This document shows positions 45,281 through 52,438 of a stretch of DNA of 52,438 nucleotides, one piece after another. The notes below the pieces were generated by a model. The model was not told the origin of the DNA. It saw only the letters and a program-made list of their open reading frames with translations, and ran no database searches. Source of the DNA: Nitrospirota bacterium (GTDB taxonomy: Bacteria; Nitrospirota; Thermodesulfovibrionia; Thermodesulfovibrionales; Dissulfurispiraceae). The translations under genes and the position numbers were made by a program. The stretch is taken from NCBI GenBank assembly GCA_023476565.1, contig JAMCVZ010000010.1:1-52438 (forward strand), read 5' to 3'. How positions within the stretch are numbered: the stretch's first letter is position 1; each line of letters opens with the position of its first letter.

Positions 45281-46575
45281 GAGAAAAAGCAGGATACAAA
45301 AATAAAAATGCAAAATCAAGGGATCTCTTATTTTTTATTTTTTCGCTGGCTACCAGCTGCTGGCTGCTGGTTACTTCCTTTGCCGACGCCAAGGTATATA
45401 TCGACGTAACATCGCCCGGGGTAAGAAAGCTGCCCATTGCTGTACAGAATTTCGTCGGCAATAAGGACATTTCGGATATCGTAAAAGGCGATCTTGATTT
45501 TACCGGTCTTTTCACCTGCATCGACGAGGCCGCCCAGGTGGAACGGCCCGACCAGACCTTTAATCCAGCCGGCTGGATGGGGATCGGGGTCGAGTTCGTT
45601 GTCAAGGGCAGGGTCACTGCTTCCGGGAAAGGACTGTATGTAACTATCTCGGCATACGATGTCTCGGATGGCAGAGAGGTACTGAAGAAAGAATATTCTT
45701 CCCCGCCGGGGCTCTTGAGACAGCTTTCCCATTCCGTTGCCAATGATATATACGCTGCACTTACCGGGCAGCAGGGTATATTCAGAACCAAGATCGCCTT
45801 TGTCGGAGAAAAGGGCGGCAAGAGAGAGCTGTACCTGATGGACTGGGACGGCTACCATACGCAGGGACTGAACGTGACCGGCAGCATTCTCCTCGCGCCC
45901 CATTGGACGAGCGATAAAAGCAAACTGCTTTATTCCTCCGAACGGTCCCGCAAGTGGGGACTCTACATCCTTGATATGAACACGATGAAAGAGAGATTGA
46001 TCGTGATGCTCAGGGGATTGAATATAGCGGGCAACTTTTTCCCCGGCAATAAGGAGTTTATCTTTACATCCTCGAAAGACGGCAGCCCGGACATTTACAT
46101 AGCTGATAGTGCCAGCATTATGGGCAGGAAGATCATTTCGTCACCCTGGATCGATGTCTCTCCCACCGTTTCACCCGACGGCAATTCCATAGCTTTTGTC
46201 TCGAACAGATCGGGCGGCCCCCAGATATACATTGCCGATAAAAACGGGAATGGAATAAGAAGGATCACCTTTCAGGGCTCTTACAATACCGCACCTGCCT
46301 GGTCCCCAAGAGGCGACAGGATCGTCTACACCGGCATGCTCGGGGGCAAAAACCAGATATTCATCGTCAAGCCCGATGGAACAGGGCCGGCCCAACTGAC
46401 CGATAAGGGGAATAATGAGGACCCGTGCTTCTCACCCGACGGCAGATATATCGTTTTTAGTTCCACCATGGATGGGACAAAAGGTCTGTACATCATGAGG
46501 AGCAGCGGCGAGGGGCTGATGCGGATCACGCCGAAAGGGTTCCCCGCAAGCAGGGCAAGCTGGTCGCCGCTGTAA
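45277..46575 (+). CDS. tolB: TolB translocation protein
   Basis: A 432-residue periplasmic beta-propeller protein of the Tol-Pal system. The signal peptide lies within the first 40 residues; its core (DLLFFIFSLATSCWLLVTS) includes the repetitive CTGCTGGCTGCTGG and AAAATGCAAAATC-type DNA, so it seems to come from a repeat element. The N-terminal domain (YIDVTSPGVRKLPIAV) is followed by WD-like TolB repeats (SPDGNSIAFVSNRSG, SPRGDRIVYTG, SPDGRYIVFSS). The start is GTG 45277, overlapping the tolA stop. pal does not follow. Confidence 0.93.
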   Translation: MREKAGYKNKNAKSRDLLFFIFSLATSCWLLVTSFADAKVYIDVTSPGVRKLPIAVQNFVGNKDISDIVKGDLDFTGLFTCIDEAAQVERPDQTFNPAGWMGIGVEFVVKGRVTASGKGLYVTISAYDVSDGREVLKKEYSSPPGLLRQLSHSVANDIYAALTGQQGIFRTKIAFVGEKGGKRELYLMDWDGYHTQGLNVTGSILLAPHWTSDKSKLLYSSERSRKWGLYILDMNTMKERLIVMLRGLNIAGNFFPGNKEFIFTSSKDGSPDIYIADSASIMGRKIISSPWIDVSPTVSPDGNSIAFVSNRSGGPQIYIADKNGNGIRRITFQGSYNTAPAWSPRGDRIVYTGMLGGKNQIFIVKPDGTGPAQLTDKGNNEDPCFSPDGRYIVFSSTMDGTKGLYIMRSSGEGLMRITPKGFPASRASWSPL

Positions 46576-46636
46576 GATCAAAATCCAAAAGGATTCCATA
46601 TTTTTTAATTTTTATTTTTAAATTTTACATTTTGGG
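46576..46636. other. Convergent spacer between tolB and kup
   Basis: This 61-nt spacer is AT-rich, with AATCC-AAAA-GGATT as a small hairpin and T-rich runs on both strands. It probably serves as a bidirectional terminator. Its wording resembles the AAATTT-type repeats. Confidence 0.4.
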
Positions 46637-48451
46637 CTACATCTCCACCCGCGTGATAACGCCGTGCAGTTTTCCAGGGGGGAGCTTGTAGAATTGAACG
46701 TATGCAGGTGTCAGCCTCTTGAATATCGAGAAGAGCTTCCAGACAATATTTCTGGTAGCTATATCCTCAAGTCCGTAGAATATGGTCTTTTCATCGATGC
46801 CCGCCTCTTTCAGTATCTCCTCCACATCCACCACTTCCATGTACCCGAGCTGTATCTCGAAACTTCTTAATCCCTCGGCATAGCAGGCATTGAAGAATCC
46901 GGTAATGCCGAACGGGTCGTCACGCCTGACGATCGAGACAATAATGTTGTCCTCATAAATGATATTGTTGTTGAACATGGTATTAACGATATAGGGCGGG
47001 ACCCGCTGTATATCCCGTGCGAAGTAGAGCGCGGTTCCCTTTATCTTGTTTGTTGTCCTGTACATTTCTTTGTACTTTTCAAGGAAATTTTCCAGCGGCA
47101 GGGGCTCCAGCGAGCGGTAAAGCTTCTTCTGGCCGTTGGTGTAGACCAGGATTATGCCCAGGGGGATCGCCGCTATGATAATAGACCAGTAACCGCCGTG
47201 GGGTATCTTGTACGTATTCGACAGCAGGTATGCTGTATCCACAAAAGTCACCAGCAGCGATACGCCCGCCCTGACCATGTTTCTTCTCAGATAAAATATC
47301 CAGGTCATCATGATGCCGGTGAGCGTCATCGTGCCGGTGACCGCAAGGCCATATGCTGCGGCAAGGCGGCTGGACTCCCTGAATTGGAACATAATAAACA
47401 GGACGGAGATCAGCAGGAACCAGTTCACGAAACCTATGTATATCTGGGACCTTAGCTCGGTAGATGTGTAATCCACCTTGAACAAGGGCATGACATGAGT
47501 CGTGATCCCCTGATAGAAAATGGAAAACATCCCGCTGATCATGGCCTGCGATGCTATAACAGTAGCAATAATACTGAGTACCAGGAACGGCACATAGAGG
47601 ACCCCTGCCTCGTGAAATACCATCTCGAAGAGCACATTCTTCGCACCCGGATGCTGAATAAGGAAGGCCCCCTGTCCGAGATAATTAAGCAGGAGGGCAA
47701 AAAATACGAAATACCAGGCCCTGATAATAGGCGTCCGTCCAAGATGTCCCATATCGGCGTATAATGCCTCTCCACCCGTTGCGCACAGGATGACCTCTGA
47801 AAGGACAAAGAACCCGGTAATGCCGTTCTCTGCAAGGAACTTGAATGCATAGTACGGGTTGACCGCCTTGATCACAGACGGGACATGGAATATCGATACG
47901 ACCCCTGAAACAGTCAACGACAGAAACCACATGACCATCATGGGCCCGAATGCCCCTGCAACCTTCTCTGTGCCTTTTCTCTGGAAAGCGAACAGGATTA
48001 TGGCGATTATTCCTGCAATGATGATAAGGATCTCCTGCCTCGTCTTCTCAAGGCCCGGGATGAGGAGCAGTCCCTCAACAGCACTGAGTATGCTTATGGC
48101 CGGAGTTATTACGCCATCGCCTACAAGAAGCGATATGCCGATAAAAGAAAGGAGGCTTATTAATGCAATCTGCCTGCCTGACTTAAGCAGGGGAACAAGT
48201 GTCTCCTTCAGCACTATGGTGCCGCCTTCGCCTTTTTTCCCAAGGCTCATGGCGAGCCAGGCATATTCGACCGTAACAAGTATTACCAGTGTCCATACAA
48301 TAAGCGAGAGGACGCCTATTACGTGGTTCTCAGTAGGTTTTGCAAGGAGAAAGATGACGGTAAGCGTATAGATGGGACTTGTGCCTATATCTCCGAAAAC
48401 AAGTCCGAGGGATTTTATAATCCCTCTAACAGCGAACTCCTTATCACGCAT
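46637..48451 (-). CDS. kup: Kup-type potassium transporter
   Basis: A 604-residue inner-membrane K+ uptake protein (K+/H+ symport) with the Kup start GLVFGDIGTSPIYTL and VEYAWLAMSLGKKGEGGT, TM helices to about residue 430, and the C-terminal cytoplasmic domain. GGEALYADMGHLG is a family signature. A c-di-AMP riboswitch and a terminator stand in the leader on the same strand, so high c-di-AMP should switch expression off. No ribosome site is clear before ATG 48451; it is used because it gives the conserved N-terminus. Confidence 0.94.
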   Translation of the reverse strand: MRDKEFAVRGIIKSLGLVFGDIGTSPIYTLTVIFLLAKPTENHVIGVLSLIVWTLVILVTVEYAWLAMSLGKKGEGGTIVLKETLVPLLKSGRQIALISLLSFIGISLLVGDGVITPAISILSAVEGLLLIPGLEKTRQEILIIIAGIIAIILFAFQRKGTEKVAGAFGPMMVMWFLSLTVSGVVSIFHVPSVIKAVNPYYAFKFLAENGITGFFVLSEVILCATGGEALYADMGHLGRTPIIRAWYFVFFALLLNYLGQGAFLIQHPGAKNVLFEMVFHEAGVLYVPFLVLSIIATVIASQAMISGMFSIFYQGITTHVMPLFKVDYTSTELRSQIYIGFVNWFLLISVLFIMFQFRESSRLAAAYGLAVTGTMTLTGIMMTWIFYLRRNMVRAGVSLLVTFVDTAYLLSNTYKIPHGGYWSIIIAAIPLGIILVYTNGQKKLYRSLEPLPLENFLEKYKEMYRTTNKIKGTALYFARDIQRVPPYIVNTMFNNNIIYEDNIIVSIVRRDDPFGITGFFNACYAEGLRSFEIQLGYMEVVDVEEILKEAGIDEKTIFYGLEDIATRNIVWKLFSIFKRLTPAYVQFYKLPPGKLHGVITRVEM

Positions 48452-48565
48452 TACGGTACTTCCCTGACCGTGAACAATAGTGAGCTATCGTCGGTGGTCC
48501 CTCTTCAAGAACTATTGGCATGCCGCTGTCCTCTCTTTCGTCCTTCTTCGGGCAAAACGGAGGGA

Positions 48566-48594
48566 AATAAAAAAACCGCCGGTATCATAGCGGT
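48566..48594 (-). terminator. Intrinsic terminator in the kup leader
   Basis: On the minus strand ACCGC and GCGGT form a stem with a 10-nt loop, followed by seven T. It lies just after the riboswitch and before kup, so it is the expression platform for transcription attenuation. Confidence 0.75.
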
Positions 48595-48617
48595 AGTGAT
48601 TTCTGTCCACTGCCCTT

Positions 48618-48711
48618 CCACATGCCTGCGGGGTTAGCTGACAGGCTCGGTTTTGGAAGTACCCTATCCCTCCTGAAGACCGGGTCCACCGCGTCCATGC
48701 ATGCACATTGG
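48618..48711 (-). promoter_or_regulatory. Cyclic di-AMP riboswitch (ydaO/yuaA) before kup
   Basis: The minus strand has GTGGACCC, GGAGGGATAGGG, and the highly conserved 3' block CCTGTCAGCTAACCCCGCAG. P1 can form between CCAATGTGCATGC (5') and GCAGGCATGTGG (3'). The ydaO class binds c-di-AMP and is known before potassium transporter genes. Boundaries are estimated. The attenuator follows it and kup is the controlled gene. Confidence 0.8.
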
Positions 48712-48761
48712 CTTTGAATGGATTTAGGCTACAAATGCATATCACGTAAAGCGCACTTCTT

Positions 48762-48790
48762 AATTTAATAATTTGGCTTCTTGTTGTCAA
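48762..48790 (-). promoter_or_regulatory. Sigma70-type promoter of the kup leader
   Basis: Minus-strand TTGACA (48790-48785) and TAAATT (48767-48762) with 17 nt spacing, directly upstream of the riboswitch. It is divergent from the GT4 promoter, 24 nt away. Confidence 0.6.
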
Positions 48791-48814
48791 GCTGAAAGCG
48801 GTGCAGCGGAAGCG

Positions 48815-48843
48815 TTGACAACCGCCGATTTGTGTGTTATATC
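48815..48843 (+). promoter_or_regulatory. Sigma70-type promoter of the GT4-debranching enzyme operon
   Basis: TTGACA (48815-48820) and TATATC (48838-48843) with optimal 17 nt spacing, 58 nt before the ATG. Confidence 0.6.
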
Positions 48844-48901
48844 TCTAATTAAGCACACCCGAAGATAAACAATAAACCCCCAAACCAAAAAGGGTCCGGT
48901 C

Positions 48902-49951
48902 ATGAAAATTGCACAAGTCTCGCCACTGTATGAGTCTGTTCCGCCTTCAGGTTACGGCGGGACCGAGCGTGTAGTATCGTATCTTACAGAAGAGCTCGTA
49001 AGCCTTGGGCATCAGGTAACACTTTTCGCGAGCGGAGATTCCTCGACGAAAGCCCGGCTTGTACCGGTATGCCCGGAATCCCTGCGCCTCTCAAGAAAAT
49101 GTTCTGATCCCATTAGCTACCATATCCTCATGATCGAGATGGTCCTCAAAAACGCGGCGGAGTTCGACATTATTCATTTCCATACCGATTACCTGCATTT
49201 CCCTGTTTCGAGGAGAGTCGGGAAGCCCTCGCTGACAACCCTTCACGGCCGTCTCGACCTGCCGGAGCTCGCTCCTCTCTATCAGGAGTTCAGAGATATG
49301 CCGCTGGTATCAATTTCCAATTCACAGAGGGAGCCGCTTTCATGGGCCAATTGGCAGGCGACCGTCTATCACGGCTTGTCTCCCAACCTGTACCGGCTCA
49401 ACGAACAGCGCGGTGACTACCTTGTGTTCATAGGCCGCGTCTCACCTGAAAAGAAGGTGATCGACGCCATAGAGATAGCAAAGCAGGTGGATATTCCCCT
49501 CAAGCTAGCCGCCAAGATAGATCCGGTCGATGAGCCTTACTTCAGAGATGCCATAGCACCCCTTTTGAAACATCCGCTTATAGAATTCATCGGTGAAGTC
49601 GGGGAGAAAGACAAGCAGGAGCTCCTCTGCGGAGCTTACGCCTTCATCTTTCCGATAGACTGGCCCGAACCCTTCGGCCTCGCCATGATCGAGGCCATGG
49701 CATGCGGCACGCCGGTAATCGCACGCCGCCGCGGAAGCATTCCGGAGATTATCGATGACGGGGTAACAGGCTTTATTTTTGATGATGTGCCCCAGGCCGT
49801 AAAGGCTGTTGAGGCTGCCGGCGCCCTCAGCAGGCTCAAGGTGCGCAATGTTTTCAAGAAACGGTTCTCTGCACGGGAAATGGCCCTGAACTACTTGTCT
49901 GTTTACGAGGATATTTTAAAAAAACACAAACCGCTGACCCATGCCGCATGA
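48902..49951 (+). CDS. Family 4 glycosyltransferase
   Basis: A 349-residue GT-B fold retaining glycosyltransferase. The N-terminal domain has PSGYGGTERVVSYLTEELVSLGH and FHTDYLHFP; the C-terminal donor-binding domain has FIGRVSPEKKVIDAIEIA, and DWPEPFGLAMIEAMACGTPVIARRRGSIPEII (E-x7-E motif). It is adjacent (6 nt) to a glycogen debranching-type enzyme and co-transcribed, suggesting a role in a storage glycan or a trehalose/sucrose-like disaccharide. The sugar is unknown. AAAGGG lies before the ATG. Confidence 0.85.
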   Translation: MKIAQVSPLYESVPPSGYGGTERVVSYLTEELVSLGHQVTLFASGDSSTKARLVPVCPESLRLSRKCSDPISYHILMIEMVLKNAAEFDIIHFHTDYLHFPVSRRVGKPSLTTLHGRLDLPELAPLYQEFRDMPLVSISNSQREPLSWANWQATVYHGLSPNLYRLNEQRGDYLVFIGRVSPEKKVIDAIEIAKQVDIPLKLAAKIDPVDEPYFRDAIAPLLKHPLIEFIGEVGEKDKQELLCGAYAFIFPIDWPEPFGLAMIEAMACGTPVIARRRGSIPEIIDDGVTGFIFDDVPQAVKAVEAAGALSRLKVRNVFKKRFSAREMALNYLSVYEDILKKHKPLTHAA

Positions 49952-49957
49952 TCTAAA

Positions 49958-52105
49958 ATGGAAAGCATTATCCGCTTAGAAGATAAATATTACATCCTTG
50001 CCACAACGTCCAATATCGACCTCAGAACCCAGACCATAAAACATGATGAAACTTTCGCTGTTTTCGACCGTCTTGGCGATATACTCAGGCTGGGCATGGG
50101 AGAGCAGGGCATATATCACCTGGGTACCCGCCACCTCAGCAGTTGGGAACTCCTCATAGAAGGGCAAAGGCCTCACCTGCTGTCCTCAGGAAAGAGGGGG
50201 GAAAACAACATCCTTTCCGCGGACCTCACCAACCCTGACATCCTGACTGAAGATTTCTTTCTCGCCAGGGAATCCATTCACTTCCATCGCTCCAAATTCC
50301 TGTGGAAAGGGAAGTGTTTTGAGAGTATTTACCTGAGCAATTTCGGGCTCCAACCTGTTGTGATAAGCCTGTCCCTGTTGTTTGATGCCGATTTTGTCGA
50401 TGTGTTTGAGGTAAGGGGGATCAAGAGGGCAAGCAGGGGAGAGTTCCTCCCCCCGGTAGTCGGGCAGCAGGAAGTTACCCTCGGCTACAGGGGACTTGAT
50501 AATGTTAAACGCACGACGAGGCTCGAGTTCTCGGCGCCTCCGCTTTCGCTTGATGGAAATAAAGCCACCTTCGAGTTCCGCCTGCTGCCGAAAAACCGCG
50601 AAGTTTTTCGTACAACCATGCACTTTGATCACACAGAGGAAATGCAATGGGAAGATGCCTACATAATGGTCAACGAGGCGTACCGAGCCATGAGGGCAAA
50701 GGCTTGCCATGCCTGCACATCCAACGAGCAGTTCAACGCGTGGGTTAACACCTCCCTGACCGATATTCACATGATGCTGACGCATACGCGCCATGGCATT
50801 TATCCCTATGCGGGGGTGCCGTGGTTTAATGCGGCTTTCGGGCGCGACGGTATCATTACGGCGCTTGAATGCCTGTGGTTCGAACCCGACATTGCCAAAG
50901 ATGTCCTGTCCCACCTTGCCGCCAACCAGGCCGGCAGCGTGGACCCCGTCCGTGATGCTGAGCCCGGGAAAATCATCCATGAGGTGCGTTTCGGTGAAAT
51001 GGCCGCCCTGGGAGAAATACCTTTCGGCAAATACTACGGCAGCGTGGATTCCACCCCCCTGTTCGTGTACCTTGCCGGGTCATATTACCGGAGGACCGGG
51101 GACCTGGAATTTATCAAAGGGATATGGCCCCACCTGATACGGGCACTCACCTGGATCGACCGGTACGGCGACCTTGACCATGATGGGTTTGTCGAATACC
51201 GGCGGCGCACCGGAAGGGGCCTGAGGAACCAGGGCTGGAAGGATTCAGGCGATTCCATATTCCATGCTGACGGCACACTGGCCGAGGGGCCGATCGCTTT
51301 GTGCGAGGTCCAGGGGTACGTATACGCGGCAAAGACAGAGGCGGCACATCTTGCATCTTTGCTCGGCGAGGAGGATTTTTCGAGAAAACTCAAGCAGGAG
51401 GCCGAGACACTGAAAGAGAGGTTTGAAAGGCGCTTCTGGCTTGAGGATATCGGCATGTATGCACTGGCGCTTGACGGCAAGAAGCGGCCCTGCAGGGTGA
51501 GGACCTCGAATGCGGGGCAGTGCATTTTTACGGGCATTGCCAAAGAGGAACATGTTTATAGAATGGCTGAAATACTCATGTCCACCGATTTCTTCTCGGG
51601 TTGGGGGATCCGCACCGTGGCCTCTACAGAAGCCAGGTACAATCCCATGTCCTATCACAACGGATCTATCTGGCCGCACGATAACGCGCTTATCGCAAAA
51701 GGCTTTGCCCGCTACGGATTAAAGGATGCGCTGCTACAGGTCTTCAAAGGGATGTACGATGCTTCAAAGTTTTTCGACCAGTTCCGGCTTCCTGAGTTGT
51801 TCTGCGGCTTCCACCGCCGCCTGGAGGATGGCCCGACAGGCTATCCTGTGGCGTGCTCGCCGCAGTCGTGGGCCGCGGGAACGGTTCTCATGCTGCTTGA
51901 GGCATGTCTCGGTCTTCATCTTGAACAGCCCGACCGCATAGTCCTGAAGCATACGATATTGCCTGACTTCCTGCAGGAAGTCGCCCTGTCGGGTCTGAGG
52001 ATCAAGGATGCAGAAGTCGACCTGATGCTGAGGCGGTACAGATACAATGTCGGGGTCGAGATCGTAAGGAAAACCGGTACTATGGAAGTGTTGGTCATTA
52101 AGTAA
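49958..52105 (+). CDS. Amylo-alpha-1,6-glucosidase / glycogen debranching enzyme family protein
   Basis: A 715-residue cytoplasmic enzyme. The N-terminal beta-sandwich (about residues 1-220: FDRLGDILRLGMGEQGIYHLGTRHLS) is the GDE N-terminal type domain; from about 270 an (alpha/alpha)6 barrel follows with PWFNAAFGRDGIITALEC (catalytic Asp), GRGLRNQGWKDSGDS (second acid), SNAGQCIFTGIA, and YHNGSIWPHDNALIAKG. It hydrolyses branch points or removes glucose from an alpha-glucan. Operon with the GT4 gene. A hairpin with T-run follows. Confidence 0.9.
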   Translation: MESIIRLEDKYYILATTSNIDLRTQTIKHDETFAVFDRLGDILRLGMGEQGIYHLGTRHLSSWELLIEGQRPHLLSSGKRGENNILSADLTNPDILTEDFFLARESIHFHRSKFLWKGKCFESIYLSNFGLQPVVISLSLLFDADFVDVFEVRGIKRASRGEFLPPVVGQQEVTLGYRGLDNVKRTTRLEFSAPPLSLDGNKATFEFRLLPKNREVFRTTMHFDHTEEMQWEDAYIMVNEAYRAMRAKACHACTSNEQFNAWVNTSLTDIHMMLTHTRHGIYPYAGVPWFNAAFGRDGIITALECLWFEPDIAKDVLSHLAANQAGSVDPVRDAEPGKIIHEVRFGEMAALGEIPFGKYYGSVDSTPLFVYLAGSYYRRTGDLEFIKGIWPHLIRALTWIDRYGDLDHDGFVEYRRRTGRGLRNQGWKDSGDSIFHADGTLAEGPIALCEVQGYVYAAKTEAAHLASLLGEEDFSRKLKQEAETLKERFERRFWLEDIGMYALALDGKKRPCRVRTSNAGQCIFTGIAKEEHVYRMAEILMSTDFFSGWGIRTVASTEARYNPMSYHNGSIWPHDNALIAKGFARYGLKDALLQVFKGMYDASKFFDQFRLPELFCGFHRRLEDGPTGYPVACSPQSWAAGTVLMLLEACLGLHLEQPDRIVLKHTILPDFLQEVALSGLRIKDAEVDLMLRRYRYNVGVEIVRKTGTMEVLVIK

Positions 52106-52108
52106 TAA

Positions 52109-52134
52109 CGGCTGCTTTCGCAGCAGTCGTTTTT
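52109..52134 (+). terminator. Rho-independent terminator after the debranching gene
   Basis: CGGCTGC pairs with GCAGC...CG around TTTC (one bulge), followed by TTTTT at 52130-52134, 4 nt after the stop codon. Confidence 0.55.
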
Positions 52135-52352
52135 GACTTGTCGCTTCCCCCTGTTTTTTGAGCTCCCTCCACAAGGCTTGCTTTTCAAGCTCTCTTGATT
52201 TCATAATTTAAGTGCATGGCAAATAAAAAACCGGATAGGACAAGCTGATAGGGGAGGGCCTGGGCATTCCGAAACGGGTAACCGGCGTTATCGTAGCCGA
52301 TATAGACGAAGGGCAATTCCCGCATCGCAAATAATGTGCTAAAATTACTGCT
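52135..52352. other. Intergenic region before the PilZ gene
   Basis: This 218-nt gap separates the debranching gene from a PilZ-domain gene. Its last part is a GC-rich, structured-looking stretch (about 52230-52330). No known riboswitch core or complete gene was recognised. A minus-strand ORF (52376 to 52185) covers most of it and shows no family signature. Confidence 0.3.
52337..52345 (+). promoter_or_regulatory. Extended -10 promoter of the PilZ gene (leaderless type)
   Basis: TG-C-TAAAAT ends 7 nt before the ATG at 52353, with no Shine-Dalgarno site. Confidence 0.45.
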
Positions 52353-52438
52353 ATGGGATTTATAGAGCAAAGGCACTCAAAACGGATACCTGTCAATTTA
52401 CATGCAAAGATCAGGTCCGGAAACAGGAGTTACGAGGG
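52353..52438 (+). CDS. PilZ-domain protein, N-terminal fragment (cut by window end)
   Basis: The first 28 residues include EQRHSKRIPVNLHAKIRSG and GNRSYEG, matching the start of PilZ domains (RxxxR and a downstream beta-strand). PilZ domains bind c-di-GMP and control motility, adhesion or polysaccharide export. The ATG is directly after an extended -10 box. The rest of the gene is outside the window. Confidence 0.65.
   Translation, partial: MGFIEQRHSKRIPVNLHAKIRSGNRSYE

Noticed and set aside
50186-50980. Minus-strand ORF of 264 codons
   Set aside because: Antisense of the debranching enzyme, which shows conserved motifs on the plus strand.
52230-52340. Possible glycine or c-di-GMP riboswitch before the PilZ gene
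   Set aside because: GACGAAGGGCAA is only a partial match; the other conserved cores (CTCTCAGG for glycine, GGGACGCAAAGCC for GEMM) are absent.

Overview
The window is chromosomal DNA from a Gram-negative (diderm) bacterium. It carries an outer-membrane assembly and lipid A block (bamA, skp/ompH, lpxD, fabZ, lpxA, lpxI), tolQRAB, heptose kinase and a WaaE-type glycosyltransferase. A type IV pilin, a FliK-like protein and a multihaem cytochrome c fit an anaerobic or metal/sulfur-cycling lifestyle. LpxI in place of LpxH, the many B12/radical SAM proteins and the in-gene CCTTTACTAAAGG palindromes suggest Nitrospirota (Thermodesulfovibrionia-like) or a deltaproteobacterial relative. This placement is inference; no 16S gene is present.

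Layout. 1-3126: type IV pilin, a DUF2723 membrane glycosyltransferase and a small TPR-like membrane protein. 3199-11535: a tightly packed, partly AT-rich operon with a polyprenol-phosphate sugar synthase, two tandem B12-type radical SAM paralogues, a membrane GT2, a DUF362 ferredoxin protein, a SPASM radical SAM protein and a third B12-type radical SAM protein with an unusual cysteine spacing. I recognise no described pathway with this content, and it is the best candidate here for an undescribed system. 11855-18092: bamA-skp-lpxD-fabZ-lpxA-lpxI. 18232-22073: membrane protein, octanoyltransferase, CooT-like protein, DUF3842 protein, serS. 22278-25541: FliK-like and FlhB-C-like pair, an endonuclease III relative, and a decayed metallophosphoesterase/nucleotidyltransferase module. 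25681-30772: envelope and sugar enzymes, including a serine hydrolase-NamZ fusion, then a channel-like protein. 30835-34644: ASCH protein, cytochrome c, tRNA-Met, WaaE-like transferase, DUF3108 protein. 34688-36304: hisA-hisF. 36363-40564: a four-gene signalling operon. 40677-43370: lipoprotein, PP-loop tRNA-modification-like enzyme, heptose kinase. 43476-46575: tolQRAB. 46637-52105: a Kup K+ transporter behind a c-di-AMP riboswitch, divergent from a GT4-glycogen debranching pair. The window ends inside a PilZ-domain gene.

Themes that cut across genes: (i) several genes have an extended -10 promoter 5-11 nt before an ATG that lacks a Shine-Dalgarno site, suggesting leaderless mRNAs; (ii) two genes appear to use rare start codons (ATT, CTG) with good Shine-Dalgarno sites and start/stop overlaps; (iii) a short palindromic element sits in frame inside hisF and lipM; (iv) a small gene block near 25 kb carries visible deletions in three neighbouring genes; (v) several intergenic gaps hold degenerate inverted repeats.

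Functions are assigned from motif and family recognition by eye. No database search was run.
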